Assembly: GCA_003342815.1 (NCBI GenBank)
Contig: PTEX01000300.1
Span: forward strand, 612,282 to 676,281
Direction: 5' to 3'
Source of the DNA: Eudromia elegans
Taxonomy: Eukaryota; Chordata; Aves; Tinamiformes; Tinamidae
Length of the DNA stretch: 64,000 nt
Shown here: positions 12,321-25,865 of the stretch, piece after piece
Position numbering within the stretch: the first letter of the stretch is position 1
How the letters are laid out: each line of letters opens with the position of its first letter
Made by a program: the position numbers and the translations under genes
The notes under the pieces: model-generated
The model's database searches: none
Told to the model about the DNA's origin: nothing
What the model saw: the letters and a program-made list of their open reading frames with translations, nothing else

Positions 12321-15300
12321 ATGGAAACACAGCTTGCTTAATTTCAAACGTACTTAAACATAAAAAGGTTCAAAAGTTCAGCGTAAATGTTCCTGGATTA
12401 CATTATTTTGGAGAAGAAGAGAGAGAGAAAAAAAGATTTCCAAGGACACAAAGTGCAGGCTGCATATCATATGAAATGTGAACTGGTTAGGGAAGGTGTT
12501 GAAAGCACCGGACTGGGATTCAGGGATGTAGATTAAATTCCTTGTCTCTGCTGCAAACTTCCTGTGTGGCCTGGAGCAAATTGTATTGCTGGCTCTGTGT
12601 TTTAGTTTCAGATACGCGTGTGGGGTGCAGCTAATGAGTCCTTTCTCCTGGCCTTTGTCTCCTTTCTCTACTTAGTAATCATCTTTAGAGGAAGGTCTGC
12701 AGAACTTCTAACAACCAAATATACAAAGATGAACACTGAGATGAACAATACAGGTCCTATCTCAGCTAGGACTTTGAATACTACCAAAGAGGAACGAAGA
12801 AAGCAATAATTAAAAACAGTAGGTTAGCCTTCAGGAAATTCTTGACTCTCTCACAAATTTCCTGTGTAAACTTCACCAAGTCATTTAATCTCTCTCTGAT
12901 TCAACTCCACAGCCATAAAAGCACTTCTCACAAGGTAGTATATAACGCATTCACTCATGTTCGTGCAGCATACGGAAACTACAACAGGAGGCCCAGACCA
13001 CAGCTAGAGAGACCTTTTCTAGTGAATCCAGGCTGAGGTGCTCAGTCTCATATCAGAAATATGTCTTCAGAGGAAGGTTGTCGTGAATGATCACAGTATA
13101 CAGTCCTGTGTTGAATGTGAAGGACTAGTGGACCACAAATATCTTAGACAATATATGGTCTCCATATGTGTTAGTCTTGAATTGGAGTGCACTATCTCAT
13201 TTATAATGCATACCATAAATTTTTGCTTAGTTAGGGAAAAAAACCCATATTTGTTTATTTAAATTGGAGTGGAAAAGGGATTAGAGGATCAGGAGTAAGT
13301 TTATGAACTCAACAAGTTTTGTGAACCTCTGATAGGTAGGAGGGAAAGTTCACAAAGCATTGAACCCTATTACATTCTGTTATGTCTTGTGCCAATATGG
13401 AGAAATCTGGCTGAATTTACAAGTGTTTACAGCATAAGGCTACACGGTGTTTGTGGAAGTATAAAAGCTGTTGTTGAGTTCCATAAAAAGAATTAAATCA
13501 CCAAACTGTTTTCACAGAAGGTTAAAAGGTCTGATATAAATCTTCAAAGGGTAGGCGGAAACTCTGCCCTTAATCTGCCCTGTTGTGCTGAGGGACTGCA
13601 GGCAACACATATGGTATACAACATAACGCTGTGCTTAGAGACTTTTACGAAGCGTATGGGCAGAAAACAGCCGATAAGGGTGAATGTGCGTTATTAGGCT
13701 AGCACTGGATTTTTCTGCTTTCACAAGTAGACCTTGATCTATAAAGCTAGTCAGCTCTTTATTTAAAAACAATATATCTCTCTCTCTGTGTGTACATGTG
13801 TATATATATATATATATGCAAAGGTGCTGTTCACTTTCTGTGAATGTTGTGTGAGTGGGCATGTTTTAGAGATGAAAACAAAAATGTGCATGGAGAGGGC
13901 TGGCGTCTGCAGTGCTGTCTCCCCCTCTGAGTGGCTACCAATTAGCCAAGGTTTCGGCTGGTATGTTGAACTTCACCCAGTGTGCTTTCACCATACATCA
14001 TCTGCCAGTGTGTCTGTAACAGCTGCTCAGCATGACCTGAAGTCCAAAATTCAAAATGCCTAATAGCAATTCTAGGGGGGGGCAGTTAGAGAGCTTCACT
14101 AGAAATTCATATTTAAAATCCTAATATTTTATCTTAAATGATATGATTGGAATATGCAGAACATGAGTTGATGCTTTACAAAATTTGACGTAAAGCATTA
14201 GAAATGTTTTTGATCTATCTGAAAGTGAAACACACTCAGAATTTCATTTGTACCCTGAGTACCTTGATAGGATACCATTTATATCTAATAGTAATTAAAG
14301 ATGAAAGCATTCTTATCATTAACATTAATCAAATGATGATAAGAGAAAACCTAAATTAAAAAAAATCATTAATGAAAACATCAGGCCAAGAGTAATGCCA
14401 TTCTTTTTTTCCCTGGATTGAATTTTATATTGGAATTATAATATAAGCCTCTGAAAAGAGGGGTTTACAGTGGAAACACTGACAGCCCCTTAACTGGAGC
14501 ATGATACGGGTGCCTTTATAAACATACTAGGCATGATGGTTTCGAGCCAAAATTGTGCTTCTTAAAAATGTATTAAAAATTAATTTATTCCTTATGCATG
14601 TCTAAGTTAAAACTTCTCAGCATGAGCTTTATTAATTCCCTCAGGGCTCTTCTCTATCCATTGCAGACAAAAATGTACTCTATTTAAGATAAACTGGAAT
14701 CACCAAACCCTCCACAGTATAGGAGGAATGTTTAGATATCAGCACTTTCCCCCATATCCTGCCCAAGCTGCATCCTTCACATACTGTACGTGTAAGAAAT
14801 CATGTCTAAAACACAGCTAAAAAACAGCTGGCTTTAAGGAAACAGATTTTTTTTTCTCTTCTTCCAGCTTCACAAGCAGCCAAGCAGTGAGCCAGAGAGA
14901 ATGCAAAGGATCAGGAGAAAATGGTAGAACATGTGTTACGGTGCTGAATTTAGGTTGGGACCCGAGTGGTGATGCTAGCACGTGTTGCAGCCTGCTCTGC
15001 TCCAGCTCTGGCTCTTTGGCTTGCTCCTCCCATGACTGCAGAGCAAGAGAAGCCAATGCTTCTGTGCCCTGCCCACAGCCAAAGAGCAATTTAAAATTGG
15101 AGATGGTCTGAAAACAAAAGCCGCATAAAAACAGCTAAGAATTTGGGTGGTCTGTGATACCCAGCCCCACATCTGGACCCAATTTTCATAAAGGATTCCT
15201 GTCATTTTCAGGGATTGAAACAAAACCCAGATTCAGCAATCCCCAAAACTCTGGAATGCTTAAATTTACAGAAAAATTTTGCAGCCTGGTTTCCTCTCAG

Positions 15301-16439
15301 ATGGAAACGTTTTTGTTATAATTCTCCAATTCCTATCTTTCAATTGCTGAGCATGTTCTCAGCCACAGAAAGCTGAAGATAAGCCTGGGGCAACGTCAAG
15401 AAGAAGCTGCAACGTTTCTTTAAGAAGCAGATATTAATATATTGCCTGTTAGACACAGAAAATAGGATTAGAGGTGATATTATGACAAAGGCTTTATTTG
15501 AAATGAGGAATAAATATCATTTATGCCCCCTAATGGATAAAGTGGCCTCCCACCTGGATGTGTGTCAGGTCTGTATTGGATTGTCATACATAACTGATAG
15601 TGAAATAAGACCATTGTCCACCGAATAGGGAAAAAAAAAGCTCATTCTATAAATTAGCAGATTCATTTGCAAAGAGATGAATCAGGACAAAGGTTGAGAA
15701 AGCGACTCCAAATTGATTTTATTACATGAAGTCAAGAATCTTATTATAAATATCTCTTATATAGAGCAAGTGAAAAAACATAATAGCAAGCCAATGGGGG
15801 AAAAAAAATCCTTCTTAACCCTGAAAAGAGTACATACATTTTATTTTTTATCGGTTTAAGACAAGAGTGCAAAATAAAATGTCTCTTTCAACATTAACAT
15901 GGCCTAGATGTGACATTTACTAAACAGTGACATCTATTGGGGAAGAGTATTTCAAGAAATTGGAAAACAGGAATCTGTTCAGACTTGACTGACCAAAGTA
16001 TTTGAAATTATGCATTATAGGAAACAGTTCTGAATTAGATGGATGAGATGACCTTACAGATGTAATCATTTCTAAGGGCCGGGAGACAGGCTGCAGTCAT
16101 TGCTGGTGGGAGATGAATTGATATTTTGGTGCTGTTTTAAACAAAATGGAGGCTACGAATATTTCCCCTGGGCCACCTCCCCTCAGACTGTATGTGACAT
16201 GAAAGCTTTCTCCAATACTTTACAAAATGTCCTTTTCCCTTCTTAAGAAACGTGTCTGTTTCTGCTCTCCTGGCAATGTCCTGCCCATCACCAGGGGGTG
16301 GTGAAATGTCTCTTTCCATCTATGCAGAGTGGTCTTTTTTTTGGAGGACTGCAAAAATGAAGCTCTGAGAAATCACACCACATCCAGTACACAGGTTTTT
16401 CCAAAAGGACAATTGTGGGATGGGGGATATACAAATGTA
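12321..16439. other. Non-coding DNA, no gene recognised
   Basis: No supported exon or RNA gene. The frames at 13788-14063 and 14817-15223 are short and unrelated to known families; the first begins in the microsatellite at 13773-13818. The rest is unique sequence with occasional A or T runs. Confidence 0.55.
13773..13818. repeat. Compound TC/TG/TA microsatellite
   Basis: (TC)5 at 13777-13786 passes into a short TG run, a TACATGTG linker and (TA)8-9 at 13801-13817. The mixed structure is typical of a length-polymorphic locus. Confidence 0.9.
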
Positions 16440-16870
16440 AAATCAGAGGATCAGAGGGTAGCTGAGGTTAGAGAGGCCCTCGCAGGCCTCTAGTTAAACC
16501 TCTAGTTAAAGTAAGGACAGCCCAGGGGTCCAAGTAGGTTGCTCAGGGCAGTGTTTGGTCAGGTCTTGAATATCTCTAAGAAGAGAGATATTCCACGAAC
16601 GGAACACAACCTCTCCAAGAAACCTGCTCCACTGCCTGCCTGTCCTCCTGTGCAGACGACTTCTGCTCTGCCTGGTACAAAACTTCCCATTCCTGTTGTT
16701 GCCATTCCTTCCCGTACCTCTTACCACCAGAGCCCCTGGCTCCATCTTCTCACTCACCTCCCCACAGATACTGATAGGATGCTGTGAGTGGCCTCAAAGC
16801 TGTCCTTTCCTCAGGCTGACCCTGTCCAGGTCCCTCAGTATCTTCTCACAGGGCACAAGCTCCAGCCCCT
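16440..16870 (-). mobile_element. Degenerate CR1 LINE fragment (3' end)
   Basis: Read on the plus strand the order of motifs matches the reverse complement of a CR1 3' region: a decayed tail (ATCAGAGGATCAGAGGG), then GCTGAGGTTAGAGAGGCCC, GTTGCTCAGGGCAG, GTCTTGAATATCTC, ACAACCTCTCCAAGAAACCTG and, further in, a TCCTCAGGCTGACCCTGTCC-like block. These are the conserved landmarks of avian CR1, but with many substitutions and indels, so this copy is much older than those at 25.9 and 38.2 kb. A perfect 12-bp tandem duplication (CCTCTAGTTAAA twice, 16487-16510) interrupts it. The 5' limit is unclear: similarity fades by about 16870 and could extend somewhat further. Short frames on both strands here are not genes. 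Confidence 0.65.
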
Positions 16871-19295
16871 GCTTCCTGGACAGTGTGTCCTTGCATGTAC
16901 CATTGCTCTTCCTTCAGCAGTTCAGGAGCTTGCATTTCTCCTTGCTGCTCTTGGCTTATTCCTCCAGGCTGCCTGGATCCTGAGGTGGAGAACTATATTG
17001 TTACTGCTCCTGAAATAATTTCACTAATCTTGTACATGTCTTGGAATCCCTTCAGTTTGTTTTTGAAAGGCAGCTCCAGGGTCAGATGATCTTCTGAAGT
17101 GATGCTGGCAAGCAGGAGTTGAGAGGCAAGCCAGGCCATTTCCCACAGAAGTTCAATAGCTGTATTTTTGATTTATGTCAGTATTTTGTAAATGACACAC
17201 GTTAAAGCAAAAGAATAAACACCAAATAAAGCAAAATAACTTCATATATATTTAGAAGGAAATTAAAATAAGTACTGAGAACTGCATACATAATTTCTGT
17301 GCCATGGCCTCAGCGTCAGGTTGCCCTGGAGTTTTTCAAAAGAAAATACAAATATAATGCAATAATTTTTTTAAATGAAAATATATTGGATTTCAGTAAT
17401 GAGGTCCAGAGCGGAATTTTTAGTTTGAAACAGAACAAAAGAGTTGTACCTCAGAACAGTTCCTGGCTAGGACCCACGTTTAGGGGATGAGAGACCCAGA
17501 CCCATAATCCTGTTTAGATCAGAACAAGGATCTCCTACCTCCTGATGGATCCCTAATGGATTTCTCTGCTCAGTTTCCAAAACAGTTTTTGGAAGACTTT
17601 GGTTTTGTTCCAATGCAAAACAAAAATGAATGTCAAAACCTCAACATTATTTTTTGTTAAACAGAATTTTCCCAGCCAAATCTACAATACATTATTACTG
17701 TTATAGATCTCGCCAGCACTTCTAGAACAGAGTGCTTCAGAAAAAAAAAAGGGCAATCAGAAGATATACAGTGCACAAGCGAGTGGCTGTGAGGCCACTC
17801 CATACTGACATTCTCTCCCAGTGACCAATATTATTACTGTGGTTTAAAGGTCTGCAGAATAATCCAGGCTTGACTGTTGGTGCATGGGGGCAGCCTCCCA
17901 TGTGCTGTTGCTCACCCAGCAGTGGTGGCCTGTGCAAGAAGCTATCTGTCTGCACAACCCCTTCCCCTGGCTTGGCAGTCACCTTCCCTCCCTCTCTGTA
18001 TTTCCCCGCCACAGCAGTAGCAGCCCCCCACAAACAGCTCTGTGGCAGGAGGGGCTACTGCCAGATTTACCCATCCGCTTTTTATCAGTGCAAAGGTTGG
18101 GGAACAGGCATGCGGGAATAATGATGTTCTCCTACAAGGAGGCAAGTCTGAATATGTGTATCACTGTCCTGCTCTCCCTCTCAAAAAAAGAAGAGGCGCA
18201 GGATTTGTCCCAGAGAGGATAAAGGAAGGACATTCCTCCTGCTTGACCACCCATCTACTGTATTCCAGTATTGGATGGACATGTCCCATAGCCTGTACTT
18301 GACACTATAGACAGTGATATTGGGAGCAGGAACACTAAACCCTCCCCAACTCCGGTCCAAGATGCACATACCCACAGAGGAGGTGTTGGGCCATAGCATT
18401 TCCTTATCTCCTTGAAGCAGCTCAAGTAGTAGTCATTACTCTGCTACAAGAACTACAGTTTAGATGTCGAGGCTTAATTCAGCTCAGAGTATGAGATTTA
18501 GCCCATTTTTCCAAAATTATCCTTCTGCAGTATGGATAAAATACATTTATTTCCCTGTTTTCCATGGTAAACACATAACAAGATTGTGAAGATCTGGATG
18601 GAGACCAGAAAGGGAAGAATAAACATCTCTACATTCCCATTAAAGTTGGTGGAATTTTTATGGGAAGGAAACAAACCCCTCAGTTTCTCTAGCAAAATAA
18701 TAATTTAAGCCTAGAGGAAAACCAAGATGAGCTATCTAAGAAAAAGACGTACCATTTTTCCAAAGGATTCAGACACCATTATGAGGGGGGAAAAAAGTAT
18801 ATGACACAGTTACTTTTAGGACTGTCTTTTTAAAGAGAGAAAAAACAATAGAGAAACTCTCTGTATCATGTATCACAGTACCCAACAGCATATAGTGTAG
18901 TGATGATTTTGTGAGTCCTGACCTCTGTCAGAAAGCAATGCCTTTGTGAAAAATAAACCACAGTTCACTAAAAGAGCAATTTCATAGCTAGCTGATCTTC
19001 AGCACCTGTTTGGACAAAGGGCATTTCTGCAACCCCTGCAACCCTTTTCCCCCTACGTCTCATCTCTGCTCCATGCCGAGGCCCTTCCTCTAGCCCGATG
19101 TCCAGGAATTCACAGGTCAGGGACAGGGTATTTACTTCCTCCACCTTTTGTTCTTTGAGATTAAGAGGGAAAAAATATTAACCAGTACAGAGCAGTATTA
19201 TATTTATAGTAAGCGCAAGCATCGGTCTTCCTGGTTGCCTAGAGCCTCCCAGGTAGTTCCACTTGCCTTGTAGAAGATCATTGTTAGCTCTCTGA

Positions 19296-19355
19296 AGAGA
19301 TCCTTAGAGAAATTTCCTTTGCTAGAGAGATCCTTGCAGGATTTCTTTTGCTAAA
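19296..19355. repeat. Two imperfect tandem 30-bp units
   Basis: AGAGATCCTT begins both units (19296 and 19326) and TTTGCTA closes both, giving a 30-bp period with several mismatches. A third partial start (AGATCC) follows. Likely an old local duplication. Confidence 0.7.
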
Positions 19356-22300
19356 GATCCATCATGGTCTGGGTCTACTTCTTTATCTCAACATCCTCAA
19401 ATATAGCAGGAGACTGACATAATTACAGCCCCACCAGCAAGTGGGGTGGGGAGTAAGGCAAACACCTCAACTGCCTCCTGAAGGAGCCCTGCCTGAAGGA
19501 ACACGGTCTGCCAGGCACCAGGCCTTCTACAGGAGTTTCTTGACATGTTTCCACAGACCCCGTGTGCTTACCCAGCATGCAATAAGGTTGTCAGTAGTGT
19601 ACGCACACTCTCTGGACAGTGATCTATTTTTTTTTCCAGAAAAAGAAAATACTGCAAAAGCTTCTGATCTGACTCTTAGAAGCAATTCTTTCTCCAAGAT
19701 AGAGTATGGAAAACTCTCCATAAAAATGTGTGGTGTTAAAAATCTTCCTCAAGTTGTGATGACTGGAGATTTCAGCCAGAGGTTATTTTTGTCTTATATT
19801 CCTCTATAAGAAGAAAATGTGGGTTGTTCTGTTTAGGTGGCTCCTCTTCTGCTAATTAGTACTTCTGGCTCTCTCCTAAGACTTTTGCTTGTCTGGATCT
19901 GATTTTGTCTTCTCTTCCTACTACCTGGGCATCGCAGAGCATTCCAGATGTTAGATGTTCAATCTGGAGGAGGTAAATTACACCTCCTATCTGGGAGATT
20001 TTTTTTAATATGAAAATAAATCAATTAGCTGTATTATTATTTTTGTTTATATTTAAAATGTCTTATTATTAATACTCTTCAGTACTTTTGAGTAGAAGGG
20101 CCTGCCTTTATTTGCTTGTTTCTTTGCCAAATTTCAATGTTCTCATGCAGAGTGATTTACTCTGATTGATTATATCCTTACCTGATTAAAAAAAAAACAG
20201 TCCAATGCCTACATTTGGCCTGGCCTAACCTCAGTGTTTTGAAAAATAATTGAAAAACAAAAAAGATCTTAAAATAAGATGGTTGTTCTGTATTAATAGA
20301 ATTCTATATTAAGAATATCCATGCAAAATTAACATTTGAGAGCTTGATTAGAATCCTTAATAAAGATTTTGATACAGAGCTGGTTTTAATATTAATTATA
20401 TATGCTGTTTTATTGAAATATCTTACAAGCCTCTTTTCCAAATCAGGTTATGCACCCTAGTGATGACATACTTTAAAATATTAAATTCATGGGCATGTGG
20501 ATGTAAAAAAATGTTCAAAATACCTCATTGATTAATAGTATATTTTTAATGAAAAATTTAGAATGCTGGAGTAGCACAAAAAATTATTAAAATCAACATG
20601 AAGAGATTTTTCAGTGTTGTTTATGAAATAGGAACAGTGGTGCTGTGTGTTGTTTCCTGTGTTAAAAGCAGCTATTATTTGCCACTTCTACAACATTGCT
20701 GTTCAAATGAAACGTTAAAAATAGTGTCTCTCATTTGCCAAGCTCTGAAGCTACCCAGCTGGAAGGAGAGAGAAAGGAAGTTTTCAGGGCATTCACTAAG
20801 AAAATGTGCCAGATTCCACTATCATGCATATTGGTGTAAGTCTAGAGTAAATACATTTGCTGTCATTGCAGCTACTCTGTAACAATAAAAACAGTGTGAT
20901 TTGATTGATTGTATAATAATAAGCCACAAAATAAAGGAAGGGGAAAATATGAAATGAAAACAAGATAGATTGTACAGAAGTGTACACTGTTGTACAGCCT
21001 GTCTATGTTAGAAGACAAGACAGAAAGACAGGTCCATCAACCTTTTCAGTCTAGCTGACAGTAGCAAAATAAAGGAAGTGCAGGCATCTTTAATGAATTT
21101 TGGACATTCCTTATTTATGCCAACAGAGCCCTATAGAGCAGAAATATAGCAATCACAGTCAGATACCTGCAGACTTCTAGGTCCTAATCTCTGACTGATG
21201 AATTCAGTGCCCTGTAGACAAGTATCTCAGCAGCCAGTGAGGTGCCACGTTATTCCCTTGGACCTGTTACCTGCAGGTTAAGAGCTGCACAAAATTTCCA
21301 TTTCTGTGGGACAGGAAGACCAGACCACATGCTTTTCCATCTCCTCTAATACCTTTGTCCTTTGGCACAAGCCAGCTTTAACATTAAGGAGAAGGATCCT
21401 CAGACTACAGTCTTGTGCGAAACCTTATCTCTGCTCACCAGGCAGCCCTTTCCTACCACCTTTCCCGTGTACTCCCTAGGCTTAATCCTGCTCGTCAGGG
21501 TATGCAGTACTTAAGTGTGTATGCTTGGGGGCACCTGGTGACAGATAAGGTGGTGAATGTTCACTGAGGTGTGTGACAAGACGCATGCATGTCTCTGCAG
21601 CCAGGTTACTAGTCAGGACACATATATTCACAACACATGGTGCAACACATATGAGGAGAATGTTCTAGTCGAGTTCTGGGACAGGAAAAAGAAAACAGCC
21701 TCCATTATATTTCCTTAATGCAACCATCTATTTTTCCACTTTTCCTTTTACCTCAGTGTTTGGGTGCCTGTATGCTGTGCACATATGGCACAGTCCCACC
21801 CTCCCCTGACTGCACATACTTTAAGGTGGCTAAGTGCTGCCAACATGGTGCATAACAAACTCATTGCACGCAGAAGTGCAGTTTTATATTGCAACAATCT
21901 GCTCATTTGCAGGGTCTCGTCTGACTGTGCAAAGGAGCTAATAAATACAGAGGGGAGATTCTGGGGCATTCGTCATGTGCTGTATTATGTTTTGCTGCAG
22001 TATGAAACAGCTGTATAAGGATTATAAAAATGTGATTAGCCAAAAATATTTTAAATATTTGAAAAAGGATTTGGTGACATTTTCCTTATAAAAATAATTG
22101 ATTCCTTCTGTGTTGACTAATATCATATACATTAAAGGGTTTTGCCAGTTGTTCAGAATGAAGTGTTTCGGCTGTTGTTCATATAGATGGATGTTTCTAG
22201 GGATGTACAGATGTGCTGCACATTAAAAATGAAGCCCTGGGAGCTTTTGTAGCACTCATGATTCATAGATGTTTTAAGAGACAAAGAACAAAACCTTGAT

Positions 22301-23238
22301 GTTCATTTGGCATTGGACTGTTTTCACTGGGAAAAGAAATGTGCTCATAAACTCAGGAGCAAATCCTCTGGACCCAACCTATGCCAAGTACCATGGTTTG
22401 GAGTCCTGAGATACCTGAGGAAGCTGCAGAGACCCACAGAGGTGATGCAGTGCTAGAGAAAGACAAGGTTAATATCTCCACTGACAGTGACGGCCACAGC
22501 TCCTCTTTTTGCTATGAGTTCCTACCCTGCTTTAGGATGCACCAGACTCTTTCATACATCTGGATGTCAAATTGCACTGAAGGAACTGACTGAACCCAGA
22601 TTCCTCTGCACCTCTGCTGAACAGAAGCATGAGACCTCCATGGAGACAGAGCCAAGTAAACCTATGAAGAAAGGACACACATTTGCTTTTGAGGATGTGT
22701 CCTGCAGAAGCGACAGACCCCTGTAGTCTGGAGCAGATTTACTGCAGGGCACAAGTCACCCGCCACCACCTTGCTGCTGGCGTTTGTAAGAGATTTCTAA
22801 AAGCCTGTTAGTAGATCTGACCTGACTGCTTGGTGTCTGCGGGTGCTGGAGAATGGTCTCACACAGACAGCGCTCAATGCTGTGCATGAAAATGGACCCA
22901 CTGGGATGGAACATTCTGCTGGGCACCGAAATGGACTGTTGGATTCAATGTGCATGATTTGCAAACCTCACCATCTCATATACTGAAAGTCCATTGTGTC
23001 TAGAATATAAGCAGGCTTATAGCACCATTGCTTTGCATTATTTACAGCTGTTTCTCTTTGGAAATTCAGAGGAAGAAATATAGGAGCCTTATGGCACCCT
23101 GCAATATTATGTGGACCCATCATGACCATGTTCATCTAACCCTCCCTTTGAAGCTCAGGACTGTGGCTACCCTGTGTATATTGGTAATATATATGTTCAG
23201 TGTCACAGCAGGCACAAAAATGAGTGGCTTTGCTAGGG

Positions 23239-23252
23239 AAAAAAAAAAAAAA
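23239..23252. repeat. Poly-A run (14)
   Basis: Fourteen consecutive A. No retrocopy is recognisable upstream, so it is treated as simple sequence. Confidence 0.8.
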
Positions 23253-25865
23253 GCAAAAACTCAAAGACAAACACATGACCTACCATAAACCTAGAAATAA
23301 TTGATTCATGCTCTTTAATAATTAAAACCTTCCATCTGAGCATCCAGGCAAGGGAGGGGTATCTTTCAGGGCCATTTTACCCTAAAGCTCAAAATCCAGA
23401 AAATTAGTTTAGGAGTGGGGGAGGGGAATCACAGGAAATGTGTGTCATGGGGAAGCCACAGGACTGTATGCCAACTGAGTGATCTTTCATTACCGCATGT
23501 TTTATTTTATGAAATATAACACTGAACAGTACAGTTTTACAGACCATTTCCGTTTTAAAAATATCTTAATTAGGAAGAGACATGAACCCTCACATTTTCA
23601 ATACATATGTGATTCAACACATAACTGAGATGTCCTGCTGGTTTTAGAGTTTTTTTGATACACTACATTTTGAGTGGGAATGGAAAAGGTTGCCTTGTGA
23701 AAACAAAACAGTTTGTATATTGGAGGTAGCTTGTTTTGATTTATTACATAAAAAAAAAAATGATGGGAAAGACAGAGCTGAGGTCAGTTTATGCACACCC
23801 TTGTTCTGTAACCCACACTGCCTTTTCTCAGGTTGGGAGAGTAATGGATATGCATAATGCAGAGCCTGCTGCTGCGAAATGCTCTGAGCTTTCAGCTCTC
23901 ACTAGTGCACCATCTTCAAGCAGAAGTTACTGAGCATCCTTGAGGATACATATACAGCCCTGAACCTGAAAGTACTAACACTGCATCTTGCTGAAGGCAT
24001 CAGATTTTTTTTTATACTTGTATATATGAAAGTCACGTATTCACTTTATTGTGTTCTGCCCCGAACTATAGCAGATCTAGCCTATGTGTAGTGTCAGACA
24101 TTAACAGAACACCAGAGAAGATTAACTTGCAAGTTTTTATTTGGAGATGGCAAATGCCTGCTCAGTTTGAAGCAGAACTTTGTTAAGCCTGCAAAGGTAA
24201 TCACACAGATATCTTGCTTGCTAATGGCACAAACATTCAACTTCACATTTTAAGCAGTGTAGCTAACCCCATCAAAGGGAACAGGGAATTAAAAGAACAT
24301 ACTCTAAGCTGTGCAAACATATAAACAGCTATGCAGTTTTGTGGTATAATCATGCTGGCATCAGTCATTTGCATTTATCAATATTTTGCTAGTAAATAAA
24401 TGCACTGGGCTTTGTATCTGACCACAAACTGCTATTTTTAATTTAAAATTACACCAATGCTTTTTTACTTTCCTAGTCTCATTGGTTAGTGCAGGCTGCT
24501 TCCTCTGAGAGTGCTTAAATGCCTTGTCTGTATTGCTTCTCTAGGCAAGTGGAAAGAAAACTGTATTTTAATGAAAATGAGGAAGTTCATAAGGCTGACA
24601 CTTTGAGGGCTTAGCAAGCAATTATACTTACTCTATAAATACCAGCTGTAGATAGGCCTCCAGTTATGCTGACTGACACTAGCACAGCAAGAGTGCTGGG
24701 TCAAATGCAATTAGACTGGAAGTAATGTTGGAGTAAAACTCAAATCTGTAACAGGATGAGAAGCTGACAGCAAAAACCCATTTTCTCCCTCTCCATTGAG
24801 GTCACGAATGGTACAACAGAACACACTTACTGCACTCCATCAGTGTAACTAAGAGAAAAAACACATAAAAAGTGTATTTCTTATTTAACATCCAGCAGCA
24901 GCCCAGATCTGACCCTCTAGATTCCATTCTAACAGTAATGCTCACATGAAGCTATTAGTCAATTACAAAAATGTTTTTCATTTCTGTTCTCTTTATTCCC
25001 AAGAGCAAAATTCCTTATGACATATTATTTGAAGCCCCAGTAAAAATGTGCCACAAAGCAGAGAAGAGTTAAATAAAATCCTTATTATTTTAACATCTTG
25101 GTGTTTGCTGCAAGCAGTTGGTACATTTTGAAATCAATGGTTGTACTCTTGAATCCTCATCACTAAAAGGGGAGAAATAGCGTGTACCTTGAAAATCCTT
25201 ACTGGAATACTCTGGAATATAAACAAAGCTGTTTTTAAATGCGTTCTCAGAAGCAAGGATTTAACAAGGTTTGAAAGGATAGGTTTTGCTTGCTGCTTTT
25301 TAAGTAAGGAACAAGCAAAAAATCTGAAATGGTAATCTGATATTTTAGCCAAAATAACCTTTCTGAATGGATATTCATTTCAAAGAGATACTTAATATGG
25401 TTTTATAGCTATCTTAAGCAGAATAACAGCTCTTTCATATTGTCTGTGTTCAAGCATAGCACATCAGCAAAAAATGCCTTACTGATTACTCAGCCAGTAC
25501 TACTTTTGACAGACACTAATACTTGCTTTTATTATCAGCATTTATTTCCATACCAGTTAGCAACATCTTTTCCGCACAGCTATGTGGGTACAGAGCTGGA
25601 ATGCTGAGCCCTTGTAGACAGTACAGAAGGAACTCGTAGTCATTCAAAAGATTTAAATAAAGCAAAAACTGAAAATTTGCTGAGAATTTGCTATTTGAGC
25701 TCTTATCGCACATTAAGGGTCAAGAGCTGCTATCTACAATTATCTACAGCTATCTACAGTACCCAGTAATGGCAGTGGTATTTGATAAGAACTTTCAGAG
25801 TTGCTGTTACTGTTTGCTAGTATGTTTTATACAACAAAGAAAACTTTACATAAAAATTCATTGAC

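Larger units (their letters stand above)
16871..25865. other. Non-coding DNA, no gene recognised
   Basis: Many short frames lie here, including a 122-codon one at 19441-19809 that starts with GTG and a 112-codon one at 17884-18222, but none has a recognisable domain. Local features are a 30-bp tandem duplication at 19296-19355, a run of 14 A at 23239-23252, and a CTATAAATA box next to an E-box at 24633-24648. AT-rich stretches at 20.2-20.6 and 22.0-22.2 kb contain many TAAT/ATTA cores. Confidence 0.5.

Noticed and set aside
19441..19809. 122-codon plus-strand frame
   Set aside because: It starts with GTG, has no recognisable domain and no splice or promoter context; a chance frame.
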